Source: Holophaga sp.
Lineage (GTDB): Bacteria; Acidobacteriota; Holophagae; Holophagales; Holophagaceae
DNA length: 64,000 nucleotides
Direction of reading: 5' to 3'
Assembly (NCBI GenBank): GCA_016715205.1
Contig: JADKBC010000048.1
Location: 62,001-126,000, forward strand
Of this stretch, positions 16,776 through 25,620 are shown piece by piece. A program made the translations under genes and the position numbers. Every line of letters starts with the position of its first letter. Within the stretch, counting starts at the first letter, position 1. Under the pieces are notes generated by a model that saw only the letters and a program-made list of their open reading frames with translations, was not told the origin of the DNA and ran no database searches.

Positions 16776-17971
16776 CTACCACCCAGACTGGGCCAGCACC
16801 TGACGCCAGCCCATGAGCCGCTCCCGCATCCCAAGGCCATTAATAGCCACATCATCCAGCTTGGAATTCTCGAAAAGGGTGTGATGTCCTGGGGTGCCGC
16901 AAATGATGTCGGCTACATGGACGGCCAACACAGGGTTCAGGGCGGTTGCCTGAATTTTGCTGGGCGTGTGGTGAAGGCTCACGGCCTTGAGTACGCCTGG
17001 CTGGATGCCCCACAACCCCAGGAGATAAGCGCCCACTTCGGGGTGCGCCACACCAAACTCATCCCTCTCTGCCGTAATTACCGGTAGTTTGCTGGCCACG
17101 GCGCGCCCCACCACCCGGTCGTAACGCTGGGGAAACTGCTTGGCGAGCACCAGGATTCCCACATCGTGGAGCATGCCACCCATGAAAGCTTCCGCACGCT
17201 GGGGCCGGGTGAGGCCTTCCATGGCGGCCAGGGCACGGGCCCCTTGGCCACATTCAAGCTATGCACCCAGATGTCGACGATGGAAATTTTTTCAGTACCG
17301 AGCTCGCCGATCTGATCAAACACCCCGTGAACCAGCACCAGGGCCTTGATGGTGTCGGTACCCAGAAAAGCTACCGCATCCTGGATATCCTCCACCGTTC
17401 GCCGCAGTCCGAAAAAGGCACTGTTGACCATCTGCAGGATCTTGGCGGTCATGCCCACGTCTTGCCGGATGATGTCACCCACCCTGCGCACCGTGGCATC
17501 CTCGCCTTCCAGCAGCGCGCTCAATTCCTGATAGAGGCCAGGCACCGAAGGAAGGTGTTCGATCCGTCCCAGGATGCCCTGCAGGTCTGCATCCACGCCC
17601 TGATTGGCGAGCTGGGCGGCATTTGCCACCATGGCCACCAGTTGGTCCAGATCACAGGGCCGGGGCAGCGCCTGATGCACGCAGCCGATGCTTCGAGCCA
17701 GCAGTTCCCGGTCTGCCGGACCTGACAGGGCAATCCTCAGGGCGCTTGGCTGCCGTGTCATCACGTGGGCCAGCACCTCACCACCATGGGTTCCCCGCAT
17801 TCTCATGGCGGTGACCACCGCCTGGAAGGCCTCTTGACCCAGGGCCTGCAGTGCCGCTTCGCCACCCTCGGCAAAGGTCATATCCCATTCAGGCTCCATG
17901 GGCTGGACCATGCACCGCAGCGAGCTCAGGGCGTGAGCATCATCGTCCACAAAGAGGATGCGTCGTTTCAT
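16776..17971 (-). pseudogene. Pseudo-receiver + HDOD domain protein, frameshifted
   Basis: Two minus-strand frames join to give about 398 residues: 17971 to about 17244 (ending DIWVHSLNVAKG), then about 17241 to 16776 (GARALAAMEGLTRPQRAEAF onward). One base is missing at the CCCC run 17240-17243 (G run on the coding strand); restoring it gives NVAKGARALAAMEG, normal HDOD sequence. The N-terminus is a receiver domain with D9-D10-D11, but the phosphoacceptor position is A55 (VVTAMRMRG) and the conserved lysine is Arg (LPRPCD), so it should not be phosphorylated normally. The HDOD domain follows (VPGLYQELSAL, VNSAFFGL, GGMLHDVGIL). The frameshift may be real or a sequence error. Confidence 0.8.
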
Positions 17972-18091
17972 GAATTCCTACGGATGGGGCCCAAACCTGG
18001 ACCTGATGGATTCATCGATCCGAGCTGCCCCGAACCTGAATATTGATTTCTAACCCTTGGATGGACGAGCCTTGTTGAAAAGTTCGAGCCC

Positions 18092-19747
18092 TTAGAGTAC
18101 CAACCGCTCCTGATACTCACCATAAACTTCTCGCAAAGTGCCAGAAACTTCGCCCACGGTGGCTTCGGCCTTCACCGCATCCAGGATGTAGGGCATCAGG
18201 TTGTCGGTGCCGGTGGCCTTGGCTTTCAGGGTTTCCAGCTTGGTGCGCACCGCATCGTTATCGCGCAGCTCCCGGTAGCCTGCCACCTGGGTGCGACGCA
18301 TGGCGCCCAAGGCTTCGTCCACCCTCAGCAGATCGGGCTTGGCTTCGTTCTTGATAGCGAACTTGTTGACACCCACCACGATCTGTTCGTCCCGTTCCAC
18401 GGCCTTCTGGTAGGCGTAGGCAGCATTCTGGATCTCGCGCTGGGGAATGCCCTTTTCGATGGCCGTCACCATGCCGCCGGCCTCGTCCACCTTGGCGATG
18501 AGTGCTTCGGCCATGGCCTGGAGTTCATCGGTGAGGTTCTCTATGAAGTAGGAGCCGCCCATGGGATCCACCACATCGGCGATGCGGTGCTCGTAGGCCA
18601 GGATCTGCTGGGTGCGCAGGGCGATGCGGGCCGAAACCTCTGTGGGCAGCGCCAAGGCTTCGTCGCGGCTATTGGTATGCAGGGACTGGGTGCCGCCGAT
18701 GACCGCCGCCATGGCCTGCACGGTGGTGCGCACAATGTTGTTATCGGGCTGCTGGGCCGTGAGTGTGCTGCCCGCTGTCTGAGTGTGGAAGCGCAGCATC
18801 TGGCTCTTGGGGTCGTTGCAGCCGAAGCGCTCCTTGATGATCTTGGCCCACATGCGGCGCGCAGCACGGTACTTGGCGATTTCTTCGAAAAACTGGTTGT
18901 GGGCGTTGAAGAAGAAGCTAAGCCGGGGCGCAAAGGCCTCGATCTTAAGCCCGGCCTTGATGCCCGCTTCGATGTAGGCGATGCCATCGGCCAGGGTGAA
19001 GGCGATTTCCTGGGCCGCCGTGCAGCCCGCTTCGCGAATGTGATAGCCGGAAATGGAAATGGTGTTCCAGTTGGGCACCTGCTCGGAGCAGAAGGAGAAG
19101 ATGTCCGTGATCAGGCGCATGGAGGGCCGGGGCGGGTAGATGTAGGTGCCGCGGGCCATGTATTCCTTCAGGATGTCGTTCTGGATGGTGCCGCTCACCT
19201 GATCGAAGCGCACGCCCTGTTCTTCCGCCACGGCCAGGTACAGGCTCAACATCACGGCGGCCGGGGCATTAATGGTCATGGAGGTGGACACCTTGTCCAA
19301 GGGAATGTCCTTGAACAGCGTGCGCATATCGCGGATGGAGCAGCAGGACACGCCCACCTTGCCCACTTCGCCCAGGGCCATCGGATGATCGGGATCCATG
19401 CCGATCTGCGTGGGCAGATCGAAGGCCACGGACAGACCCGTCTGGCCCTGGTCCAGCAAATAGCGATAGCGGGTGTTGGACTCTTCCGCCGTGCCAAACC
19501 CTGCGTACTGGCGCATGGTCCACAGCCGACCCCGGTAGCCCGTGGGCTGGACGTGGCGGGTGAAGGGATAGCTGCCGGGCTTTCCGAGATCTTTCAGGGC
19601 ATCAAAATCTGCAACATCTGCGGGGGTGTAGCTGTTCTTCAGGGTTATGCCCGACGTGGTTTCGAATTTCGGAGAACGCAATTTCGCGGGGTCTTCCTTG
19701 ACGGCCAACTGCTCGCGAACCTGGTTAAGGAAATCGGGCTGGAACAT
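18092..19747 (-). CDS. Methylmalonyl-CoA mutase-type acyl-CoA mutase, large (catalytic) subunit
   Basis: A 551-residue catalytic TIM-barrel subunit of a coenzyme-B12-dependent acyl-CoA mutase. TMRQYAGFGTAEESNTRY carries the Tyr typical of methylmalonyl-CoA mutase (isobutyryl-CoA mutases have Phe there), and MARGTYIYPPRPSMR keeps the matching Arg, so succinyl-CoA/(R)-methylmalonyl-CoA interconversion is likely. The B12-binding domain is absent; it must be a separate subunit, not in this window. The ATG at 19747 has GGAGG four bases upstream; the 19759 start would add four residues. Confidence 0.9.
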   Translation of the reverse strand: MFQPDFLNQVREQLAVKEDPAKLRSPKFETTSGITLKNSYTPADVADFDALKDLGKPGSYPFTRHVQPTGYRGRLWTMRQYAGFGTAEESNTRYRYLLDQGQTGLSVAFDLPTQIGMDPDHPMALGEVGKVGVSCCSIRDMRTLFKDIPLDKVSTSMTINAPAAVMLSLYLAVAEEQGVRFDQVSGTIQNDILKEYMARGTYIYPPRPSMRLITDIFSFCSEQVPNWNTISISGYHIREAGCTAAQEIAFTLADGIAYIEAGIKAGLKIEAFAPRLSFFFNAHNQFFEEIAKYRAARRMWAKIIKERFGCNDPKSQMLRFHTQTAGSTLTAQQPDNNIVRTTVQAMAAVIGGTQSLHTNSRDEALALPTEVSARIALRTQQILAYEHRIADVVDPMGGSYFIENLTDELQAMAEALIAKVDEAGGMVTAIEKGIPQREIQNAAYAYQKAVERDEQIVVGVNKFAIKNEAKPDLLRVDEALGAMRRTQVAGYRELRDNDAVRTKLETLKAKATGTDNLMPYILDAVKAEATVGEVSGTLREVYGEYQERLVL

Positions 19748-19751
19748 GAAA

Positions 19752-19756
19752 CCTCC
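19752..19756 (-). promoter_or_regulatory. Ribosome binding site for the mutase subunit
   Basis: GGAGG on the minus strand, four bases before the ATG at 19745-19747. It favours this ATG over the in-frame codon at 19759, which would lie upstream of the site. Confidence 0.6.
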
Positions 19757-19850
19757 CATTGATCCTTAAGAGGTTATCAGGCCCGGCGGGCCAACTTTGT
19801 CACGAGCGCCGGGGCCGATAGACTGAAGCACCCTCCCCCTTGGTGATGCC

Positions 19851-21446
19851 ATGCTCGCGACCCCGCCGCCTCCGCCTTCTGTGGTCATCCTTGCCGGGGC
19901 CGAACTCTGGCCGAACGAGGGGGGCCTGAAGGCCCAAGCCCTGGCCATTCGCGGCACCAAGATCGCTGCCATCGGCTCCGCGAAGGCCTTGGCCCAGCGC
20001 TTTCCCAAAGCCCAGGTGGTGAACCTGGCAGGCGGCACCCTGTTGCCAGGTTTCATCGAAGGCCACTGCCACGTGGAGAGCCTGGGCAAACTGGCCTTTT
20101 ATGTGGATCTAGGCAATGTACCCACTCTCGGCAAGGCTCTGGAAGTCGTGAAAGCCTGGAGTGCATCCAACCGGGAAGGCTGGATTCAGGGCCGGGGCTG
20201 GGACCAAAACCTCTGGCCCGGCCAGACTTTTCCCTCCGCCCAGGATCTCGACGCGGTGACCGGCACTCGCCCTGCTGCTCTGCGCCGCGTGGATGGCCAC
20301 GCCCTGTGGGCCAACTCGGCGGCCCTGGCAGCCGCAGGTATCACATCAACCACCACGGATCCCAAAGGTGGCCAGATTCTCCGGGATGGAAAGGGCACGC
20401 CCACGGGCATCCTGCTGGATAACGCCATGGATCTGGTGGACAAGGCGCTGCCCCACCCAACCCTTGCCCAGCGCGAAGCCTGGGTCGGCCAGGGCCTTCT
20501 GGCCCTCCAGCGCCTGGGCTTCACCTCGGCCTGCGACATGGGCGGCGATGCCAGCACCCTGGCAATCTACCGCAAGCTGGCAGCCGCCAAGGCCTTGCCC
20601 ATCCGCGTGTTCAGCTATTTCGATTACGACGCCAAACTGGTGCTCACCGAACTGAGGCAACCGAGAATCCACCAGCTTTCCCATTTCCAAGTGCAGGGGG
20701 TGAAGTTCTATTTCGATGGTGCCCTCGGCAGCCGTGGCGCCCGCATGCTCGCGCCCTACGCCGACGTGCCTGCAACCTCCGGCCTTTGGGTCACCGACCC
20801 CGAAACCCTGGCCCTGCACGCCAGCCTGGTGCTGCGCGCGGGCTACCAACCCGCCGCCCACGCCATCGGCGACGCCGCCAACCATGCCGCAGTGGACTTG
20901 CTTGGCAAAATCCAGCGGAAGGGTGATGCCCTCGCCCCCCGGGTGGAGCATGCCCAGATCGTGAGCCCCGAGGATGCAGCCGCCTTCGGCAAGGCCGGGC
21001 TGGTGGCCTCGGTCCAGCCCATGCACATGGCGGACGATCACGGGTGGACTCCGACTCGCCTTGGCGCCGATCGACTGGAACGGGCCTTCCCCTGGCGCAC
21101 CTTCCTGAAGGGCGGCGCGAAGCTGGTGTTCGGCAGCGATGCGCCCATCGCCGATGCCAATCCCTTCCTGGCCCTGGCCGCCGCCGAAACCCGACAGGAT
21201 GCCGCTGGCGACCCGCCCGGAGGCTTCCGGCCCGAGCAGCGCCTGAACCGGGCGGAAGGCCTTCGCGCCTATACCCAGGCCACGGCCGAGGTGCTTGGCC
21301 ACCGCGACATGGGCACCCTCAAAGTGGGGGCCGTGGCAGATCTGTTGTGGATCCAGGCCCCGGTGTTGGACCTGAAACCGGAAGCCCTCCGCCAACTCAG
21401 GCCGGGCCGGATGTGGGTGAACGGGGCAGAAGTCATGCTGAAATAG
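19851..21446 (+). CDS. Amidohydrolase family protein (YtcJ-like)
   Basis: A 531-residue metal-dependent hydrolase. An N-terminal beta-sandwich is followed by a TIM barrel with GGTLLPGFIEGHCHVESLG (the H-x-H metal motif), AAHAIGDAANHAA, RVEHAQIV and VFGSDAPIADANPF, the order of the YtcJ/Amidohydro_3 group. The second sandwich half is at the C-terminus (GAVADLLWI). There is no clear signal peptide. Substrates of this group are diverse and cannot be read here. It ends four bases before rpe, so the two are likely co-transcribed. Confidence 0.88.
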   Translation: MLATPPPPPSVVILAGAELWPNEGGLKAQALAIRGTKIAAIGSAKALAQRFPKAQVVNLAGGTLLPGFIEGHCHVESLGKLAFYVDLGNVPTLGKALEVVKAWSASNREGWIQGRGWDQNLWPGQTFPSAQDLDAVTGTRPAALRRVDGHALWANSAALAAAGITSTTTDPKGGQILRDGKGTPTGILLDNAMDLVDKALPHPTLAQREAWVGQGLLALQRLGFTSACDMGGDASTLAIYRKLAAAKALPIRVFSYFDYDAKLVLTELRQPRIHQLSHFQVQGVKFYFDGALGSRGARMLAPYADVPATSGLWVTDPETLALHASLVLRAGYQPAAHAIGDAANHAAVDLLGKIQRKGDALAPRVEHAQIVSPEDAAAFGKAGLVASVQPMHMADDHGWTPTRLGADRLERAFPWRTFLKGGAKLVFGSDAPIADANPFLALAAAETRQDAAGDPPGGFRPEQRLNRAEGLRAYTQATAEVLGHRDMGTLKVGAVADLLWIQAPVLDLKPEALRQLRPGRMWVNGAEVMLK

Positions 21447-21450
21447 AGCC

Positions 21451-22141
21451 ATGAGCGCGCTTCGTCCTGCCCAACCCCTGCTGGCCCCTTCCCTGCTTTC
21501 CGCCGATTTCGCGCGGCTTGCGCGGCTGCGGCCGCCGGGGGGAGGCGGGGGGCCCCGGCCCCCGGGGGGGGGGGGGGACGGGCGCCTGACCACATCCGGG
21601 GGCGGGGGCCCCCGCCTCCGTGGTGGCTTCCCTGCGCAATGCCACCAAGCTGCCCCTGGATTGCCACCTGATGATCGTAGAGCCCCTGCGCTACGCCACG
21701 GAATTTGTCGCCGCAGGCGCCGATTGGGTGAGCGTCCACCAGGAAGCCGATCCCCACCTCCATCGCACCCTGTCTGCCATCCGGGCTGCCGGCGCCAAGG
21801 CAGGCGTGGTGCTGAATCCCTCCACCCCCGTGGAAACCCTGGTGGATCTGGTGGGCGATTTTGATTTCGTCCTCCTCATGAGCGTGAACCCTGGCTTCGG
21901 CGGCCAGACCTTCATCCCCCGAGTCTTCGACAAGCTCAAGCGCCTGGATGCCCTACGCACCGAACGGAAGGCACCCTTTTTCATTCAGGTGGATGGCGGC
22001 GTCAGCGCAAGCAATGCGCAGGAACTGGTGCGAGCAGGGGCTGATGTGCTGGTGGCGGGCAATGCGGTATTCAAAGCGCCCGATCCGCTTGGGGCCATTC
22101 GAGAACTGGTCTCTAAAATGCAACAAGGCCGAAACGCCTGA
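21451..22141 (+). pseudogene. rpe: Ribulose-phosphate 3-epimerase, internally scrambled and frameshifted
   Basis: The N-terminus LLAPSLLSADFARL is normal Rpe, and from about 21620 another frame resumes with VVASLRNATKLPLDCHLMI, then LLMSVNPGFGGQTFIPRV and QVDGGVSASNAQELV. Between about 21520 and 21619 the expected strand (GADWxHxDVMDGxFVPNLTIG), which holds metal-binding His and catalytic Asp residues, is replaced by G/C-saturated sequence with a run of 14 G at 21564-21577. Fragments such as GACGGGCGC and CTGACCA hint at the original. The net frame change equals one extra base. As written it cannot be an active epimerase. Corrupted sequence is likelier than a natural mutation in a pentose-phosphate/Calvin-type enzyme. 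Confidence 0.85.
21527..21619. repeat. Low-complexity G/C-saturated tract inside rpe, with 14-G run
   Basis: This stretch is almost pure G and C, with the homopolymer of 14 G at 21564-21577 and palindromic GGGGCCCC and GGGGGCCCCC blocks. It lies where Rpe should encode its metal-binding strand and has no resemblance to the codon use around it. G-quadruplex formation is possible if the sequence is real. Confidence 0.8.
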
Positions 22142-22162
22142 TTCTAAGAAATTAGAGTTTGG

Positions 22163-22417
22163 TCAAGTGCTGCACCCCAAGGTCAATTTCGCCCTTCGAG
22201 GCATGGCCTTGATTTCCCGTTCCCGCCGCAGGGCCTCGCCTTTGGATCCGCAACTTTCGGAATAAACCAATTCCAGCGGAAGGCGGCCCCGGGTGTATTT
22301 GGCTCCCTTCCCGCTGCTATGCATTGCCAGCCGGGCTTCCACATCCAGCGCTATGCCGCAGTACAGCGTGCCGTCGCCACAGCGCAGGAGATAGACAAAC
22401 CAAGGTTTGCCGCTCAT
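22163..22417 (-). CDS. GIY-YIG nuclease superfamily protein (YhbQ/UPF0213-like)
   Basis: An 84-residue single-domain GIY-YIG protein: WFVYLLRCGDGTLYCGIALD contains the GIY/YIG-equivalent pair (VYLL..LYCG), followed by RLAMHSSGKGAKYTRGR and EALRREREIKAM. The family is a small nuclease-like fold of uncertain cellular role. The ATG overlaps the stop of the SpoIID-like gene by ATGA, so it is the last gene of the macroglobulin operon by position. This may reflect transcriptional convenience more than shared function. Confidence 0.85.
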   Translation of the reverse strand: MSGKPWFVYLLRCGDGTLYCGIALDVEARLAMHSSGKGAKYTRGRLPLELVYSESCGSKGEALRREREIKAMPRRAKLTLGCST

Positions 22418-23861
22418 TGGACGGCCCCGGGGCCGAAGGCCCCGGTGAGAATGGCCTCCGCTTTCTCTCCCTGGCGAGCTCTCGAGATGGCTGTGGCGAG
22501 GCACAGGCCCACGTTGTGACCCCAGCCATGGCCGCGAAGCAACAGCCGCCCCTGGGCATCCACCTCGCCTTCGCAGGCGTTGCTGGGCCACGCGGTCCAT
22601 CCAAAGGCCCGCCCGGCGGCGAGGCGAAGATCTTCCACTGGATAGGGGCCGGAACGGCCCAGCATCATGCCTTTTTGGCCCGCCTTCACGCCGGGTCGAA
22701 CGCTGCCTTTGAGCAGGCGCACCTGGGCGCTGGTGAAGGTCCGATCCCAGTTCAGCCAGCGATCACCAGCAACGACTTCAGCCTTTTCGGAATCAAGGGG
22801 CCCGCTTCCCCAACCTCGCGCGGGCCAAGGAAACCCCTCCTCGCGGGCCACCCACCGGGCATCCGTGGAGCGGGCGCCAGGACCACCGCGCGCGTTGTGC
22901 CCTCGTCGGCTTCCCCACGCACCACGGTGCAATGGGTGAGCGGGCAGAAGGAGCCATCAGGGTGGTTGCCATGCGGGTGCGCAGCCAGCCAGCGTTTCAG
23001 GACTGCCGCCAAGGCGCGCCGGGCCTCGAAGGGCGCGTCGCTGCCCAACTCACCAGCCGTGGCAGCCGCCAACCAGGCATCCGGCGTGGCGGTCCAGCGC
23101 AGATTCCATCCCCTTCCCACCCGGGTCGCCTGCACCGTTCCATGCAGCGCGCGAAGCGAACAACTTTCGCCAAAGCGGACGTCGCCCGTGAACCGAAACG
23201 TGTTTCCCCGTGCCCTCGACAACGGCTGTCCATTGATTTCCAAATCCTTGGGGAGGCGCTCCGGGGGCCACTGCACAACGACCCGCTCTTCAAGGCTCAA
23301 GGCTTCTTTCCGCCAGGGGTCAGGAACGTGGGTGCGACGTACTGGCGGCAACGGCAGCGAATTCCCTGCCAGCCAGGCCCGCAGCGCGCGGTAGGCCCAA
23401 ACTTGTTCGGCGGTGGTGCCGCCACTCAGGGCGCGATCCACCCGAGCCTGGATCGCAACAGAGGGCTCAGCGGGCCATTGCCTGGGCGGCCGCACGTGGG
23501 TTTCCGCATGGAGACAACGGGCTTCTTCTTCCCAGCGGGGCAGACTCGCCATGGCCAGGCGGCGATGCACCAGTTCGTGGCGCAGAATGGCGCCTAGATC
23601 GCGGCGTTTCAAGTGTTCCCACGGGCGCAAGTGCAGCACGCCCCCCAGCCATTGCGCGCCCCGCTGAGGCGGGGCTTTCGTGGCCCGTTCGAAACTCGCC
23701 GCATCCAAATGTAGAAGCAGCTCCCAGCGTCCCTCGGGCCAGGGACCATACCCTTGGGTGGCCTGCATGGCCGCACGAAGGGGCTCCTCCAGGCGGAGGG
23801 CGGCGTCGGGATCGCCTGCAAACACAGGCGGCGCCGGGGCTGGTGCGATCAGTAGGATCAT
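22414..23861 (-). pseudogene. SpoIID/LytB-like secreted protein of the macroglobulin operon (DUF2300/YfaQ-like), frameshifted
   Basis: About 482 residues when two frames are joined: 23861 to about 22878 and about 22875 to 22414. One base is missing near 22870-22878 (coding-strand GGCGCCC; GGCGGCCC would restore VVLAARSTDARWVAREEG). The SpoIID signature GSFCPLTHCTVVRG is present, preceded by ARRALAAVLKRWLAAHPHG, and the C-terminus has GRAFGWTAWPSN and RGHGWGHNVGLCLATAI, as in SpoIID/LytB amidase enhancers. The first 150 residues look like a separate domain with HELVHR, an HExxH-like motif. ATGA overlaps join it to both neighbours. Assignment to DUF2300 rests on position. Confidence 0.72.
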
Positions 23862-24667
23862 TTTTTGTCTGGGATTTTCATCAGCGTGCGAAAGCGGGCT
23901 AAGCCATCCGATCGACCCTTGCCACGTGGCAAGCGCAACACACACGTGACGAATTCATTGCTGCCCGCCACCCAGGCACAGGTTTCGCCAGGTGCGCCTG
24001 GCACTGGCGCGGTGCCTGTCTTGGCCCACCAGGACTGGTTTTTGATCATGCTGCCCACGAAGCCCAGGAGATGCCTGCGGCAACGGGCCATGGCTTCTTC
24101 CTGATGAGGATCCAGCATCCACTTCAGCATGGTTTCGGGGCTCGTTCGCAGCAGATCCCCATCGCCGATCCACTCAGGACCAAAGGCGGGCAGGCCGTCT
24201 CCGGCTTTCATGCGGTTGCCCACAAAGGGGCCAAACACCTCATCCAGCCGCACCCTGGCCACGCCTTCACCGTAATAGTGCTTCCATCGCTCCGCACTCA
24301 TTTGCACCCAGGCCAAAAAGGCCAAGTTGCAGCTTTCCTGCAAGGCCTTGCCCAGATCCACCCGGCCATGGCCTTTTGCGAGCCAGCAGTGGTGGCCGTT
24401 CCATTCCCCCGTGCACTTGAACTCCACGCCCAGCGCCGCCCATTCATCCCCCTCCAGCCGCATCCACACCAGCTTGGCCAGGCTGCCCATGGGCACCTCA
24501 CGGGTGGCTTCACCGTAGGTCTGCACCACGCCATCGGGCCCCGCCACGGCCAGGCCTTCGCCAGGCATCAGCACGGGGGCTTCCGGCACGGGTGGTGCGC
24601 TTGGCGTCTGGGCGGTCAACACCGAAAGACCCGTGAAAAGGAGTGCCCAGAAGCTAGTCTTCCACAT
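23858..24667 (-). CDS. Secreted penicillin-binding / transpeptidase-like protein of the macroglobulin operon
   Basis: A 269-residue secreted protein: signal peptide about residues 1-20, then the three motifs of the penicillin-binding fold: S62-L-A-K65 (SxxK), S112-C-N114 (SxN) in ALQESCNLAF, and K216-T-G-T. The context GHGRVDLGKALQESCN is like class B PBPs and class D beta-lactamases. A D,D-transpeptidase, carboxypeptidase or penicillin-sensing role in the periplasm is likely. The ATG at 24667 has GGGAG five bases upstream; a TTG at 24670 is the alternative. Its stop overlaps the SpoIID-like start by ATGA. In the E. coli yfa locus YfaQ lies at about this position; whether this gene and the next correspond to it is inference. 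Confidence 0.72.
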   Translation of the reverse strand: MWKTSFWALLFTGLSVLTAQTPSAPPVPEAPVLMPGEGLAVAGPDGVVQTYGEATREVPMGSLAKLVWMRLEGDEWAALGVEFKCTGEWNGHHCWLAKGHGRVDLGKALQESCNLAFLAWVQMSAERWKHYYGEGVARVRLDEVFGPFVGNRMKAGDGLPAFGPEWIGDGDLLRTSPETMLKWMLDPHQEEAMARCRRHLLGFVGSMIKNQSWWAKTGTAPVPGAPGETCAWVAGSNEFVTCVLRLPRGKGRSDGLARFRTLMKIPDKK

Positions 24668-25604
24668 CAAAACTCCCGATCAAAACCGAACCCGTGCCGG
24701 GCAGGACCAGGGCTTGGAAGCGCCAGCGACGCTCCTTGTCCGTGCCTCCATCCAGGATGACATCCACTTCCACCTGCCGCGGCCGGGCATCTTCCAGGGA
24801 CCACCACTCGGAGGCCACGCCGGCATTCCAACGCAGGGTGTAGGTGCCCGCGGCAGGATGGGATTTTCCATAATCCGAAACCCGGGACGCCAGCTTGCCT
24901 CCAGGTTCGAGGACGTCTAGATTCCAGGAACTCCACTCTGCGCCCAATTCCCGGGCAATCACCCGCAGGCGAGGGCTGCGGCCCCCGTACCACCAGGTTC
25001 GTACCGTGCGCTGGCCCGTGGCAGGGTCCAAGATTTCCAGTCGATTCTCGCCTTGGAGGAGATTCAGTAAAAACGTGCGTTCGCGATTCACTTCCAGGTT
25101 CCATTCCAGCGGCTCGCCATTGAACCAGACCAGAAAGGATCGCTCGCGGGATTGCTCGGCGGCTTCCAGTTCCTGGCGGGCCTGCCCATAGGCCTTCAAC
25201 CATCTTCCAGTGAAAGAAAGCTCAGCGGCCGTGGTGGGGCCGATTTCCGAATCACGATCTTGGGTCCAGGCGATGATTTCATCGGGCCGAGATTTTAGAA
25301 TGCCGGGCTCTCCCACGAACAATTCCCAGGCGCGCAGCCTCAGGGCAGTTGCCTCTTCCCGGTGGCGGGCTTCCCAACGCTCCCAGTATTCCAAGCTGCG
25401 ATCGACGGAAGGCCGAGGGTCGGTTTGGTCCACGAGCGTTAGGCGAATCTCATCCTGGCCACTGGTTTCCCAGCCTCCCAGGGCCGTCAGGATTTCCAGA
25501 TGACTCTGGCGAGGATCCGCCTTCCAAAAAAACGGAGAGGAAGCCTGACCCTGCAGCGGCAGCGCGAGGCACAACACAAGGCCGCAAAACAACTGGATTT
25601 GCAT
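24654..25604 (-). CDS. DUF2135 (YfaP-like) secreted protein, copy 2
   Basis: A 316-residue protein with a signal peptide (MQIQLFCGLVLCLALPLQGQ). It matches the neighbouring gene throughout: LEILTALGGWETSGQDEIRLT, RSFLVWFNGEPLEWNLEVNR, LLQGENRLEILDPATGQRTV, TYTLRWNAGVAS, VDVILDGGTDKERRWRFQAL. This GENRLEIL...LDGGTDxERxWRF pattern is that of YfaP/DUF2135 proteins encoded beside bacterial macroglobulins. It probably acts in the periplasm; the molecular function is unknown. It overlaps the PBP-like gene by 14 bases and starts 16 bases after its paralogue. Confidence 0.75.
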   Translation of the reverse strand: MQIQLFCGLVLCLALPLQGQASSPFFWKADPRQSHLEILTALGGWETSGQDEIRLTLVDQTDPRPSVDRSLEYWERWEARHREEATALRLRAWELFVGEPGILKSRPDEIIAWTQDRDSEIGPTTAAELSFTGRWLKAYGQARQELEAAEQSRERSFLVWFNGEPLEWNLEVNRERTFLLNLLQGENRLEILDPATGQRTVRTWWYGGRSPRLRVIARELGAEWSSWNLDVLEPGGKLASRVSDYGKSHPAAGTYTLRWNAGVASEWWSLEDARPRQVEVDVILDGGTDKERRWRFQALVLPGTGSVLIGSFDVED

Positions 25605-25620
25605 GAAAGTTCCGTAGTTC

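Noticed and set aside
15474..17087. 537-codon plus-strand open frame opposite ftsW and the HDOD gene
   Set aside because: It is His/Gln-rich, a typical antisense shadow, and spans two genes on the other strand.
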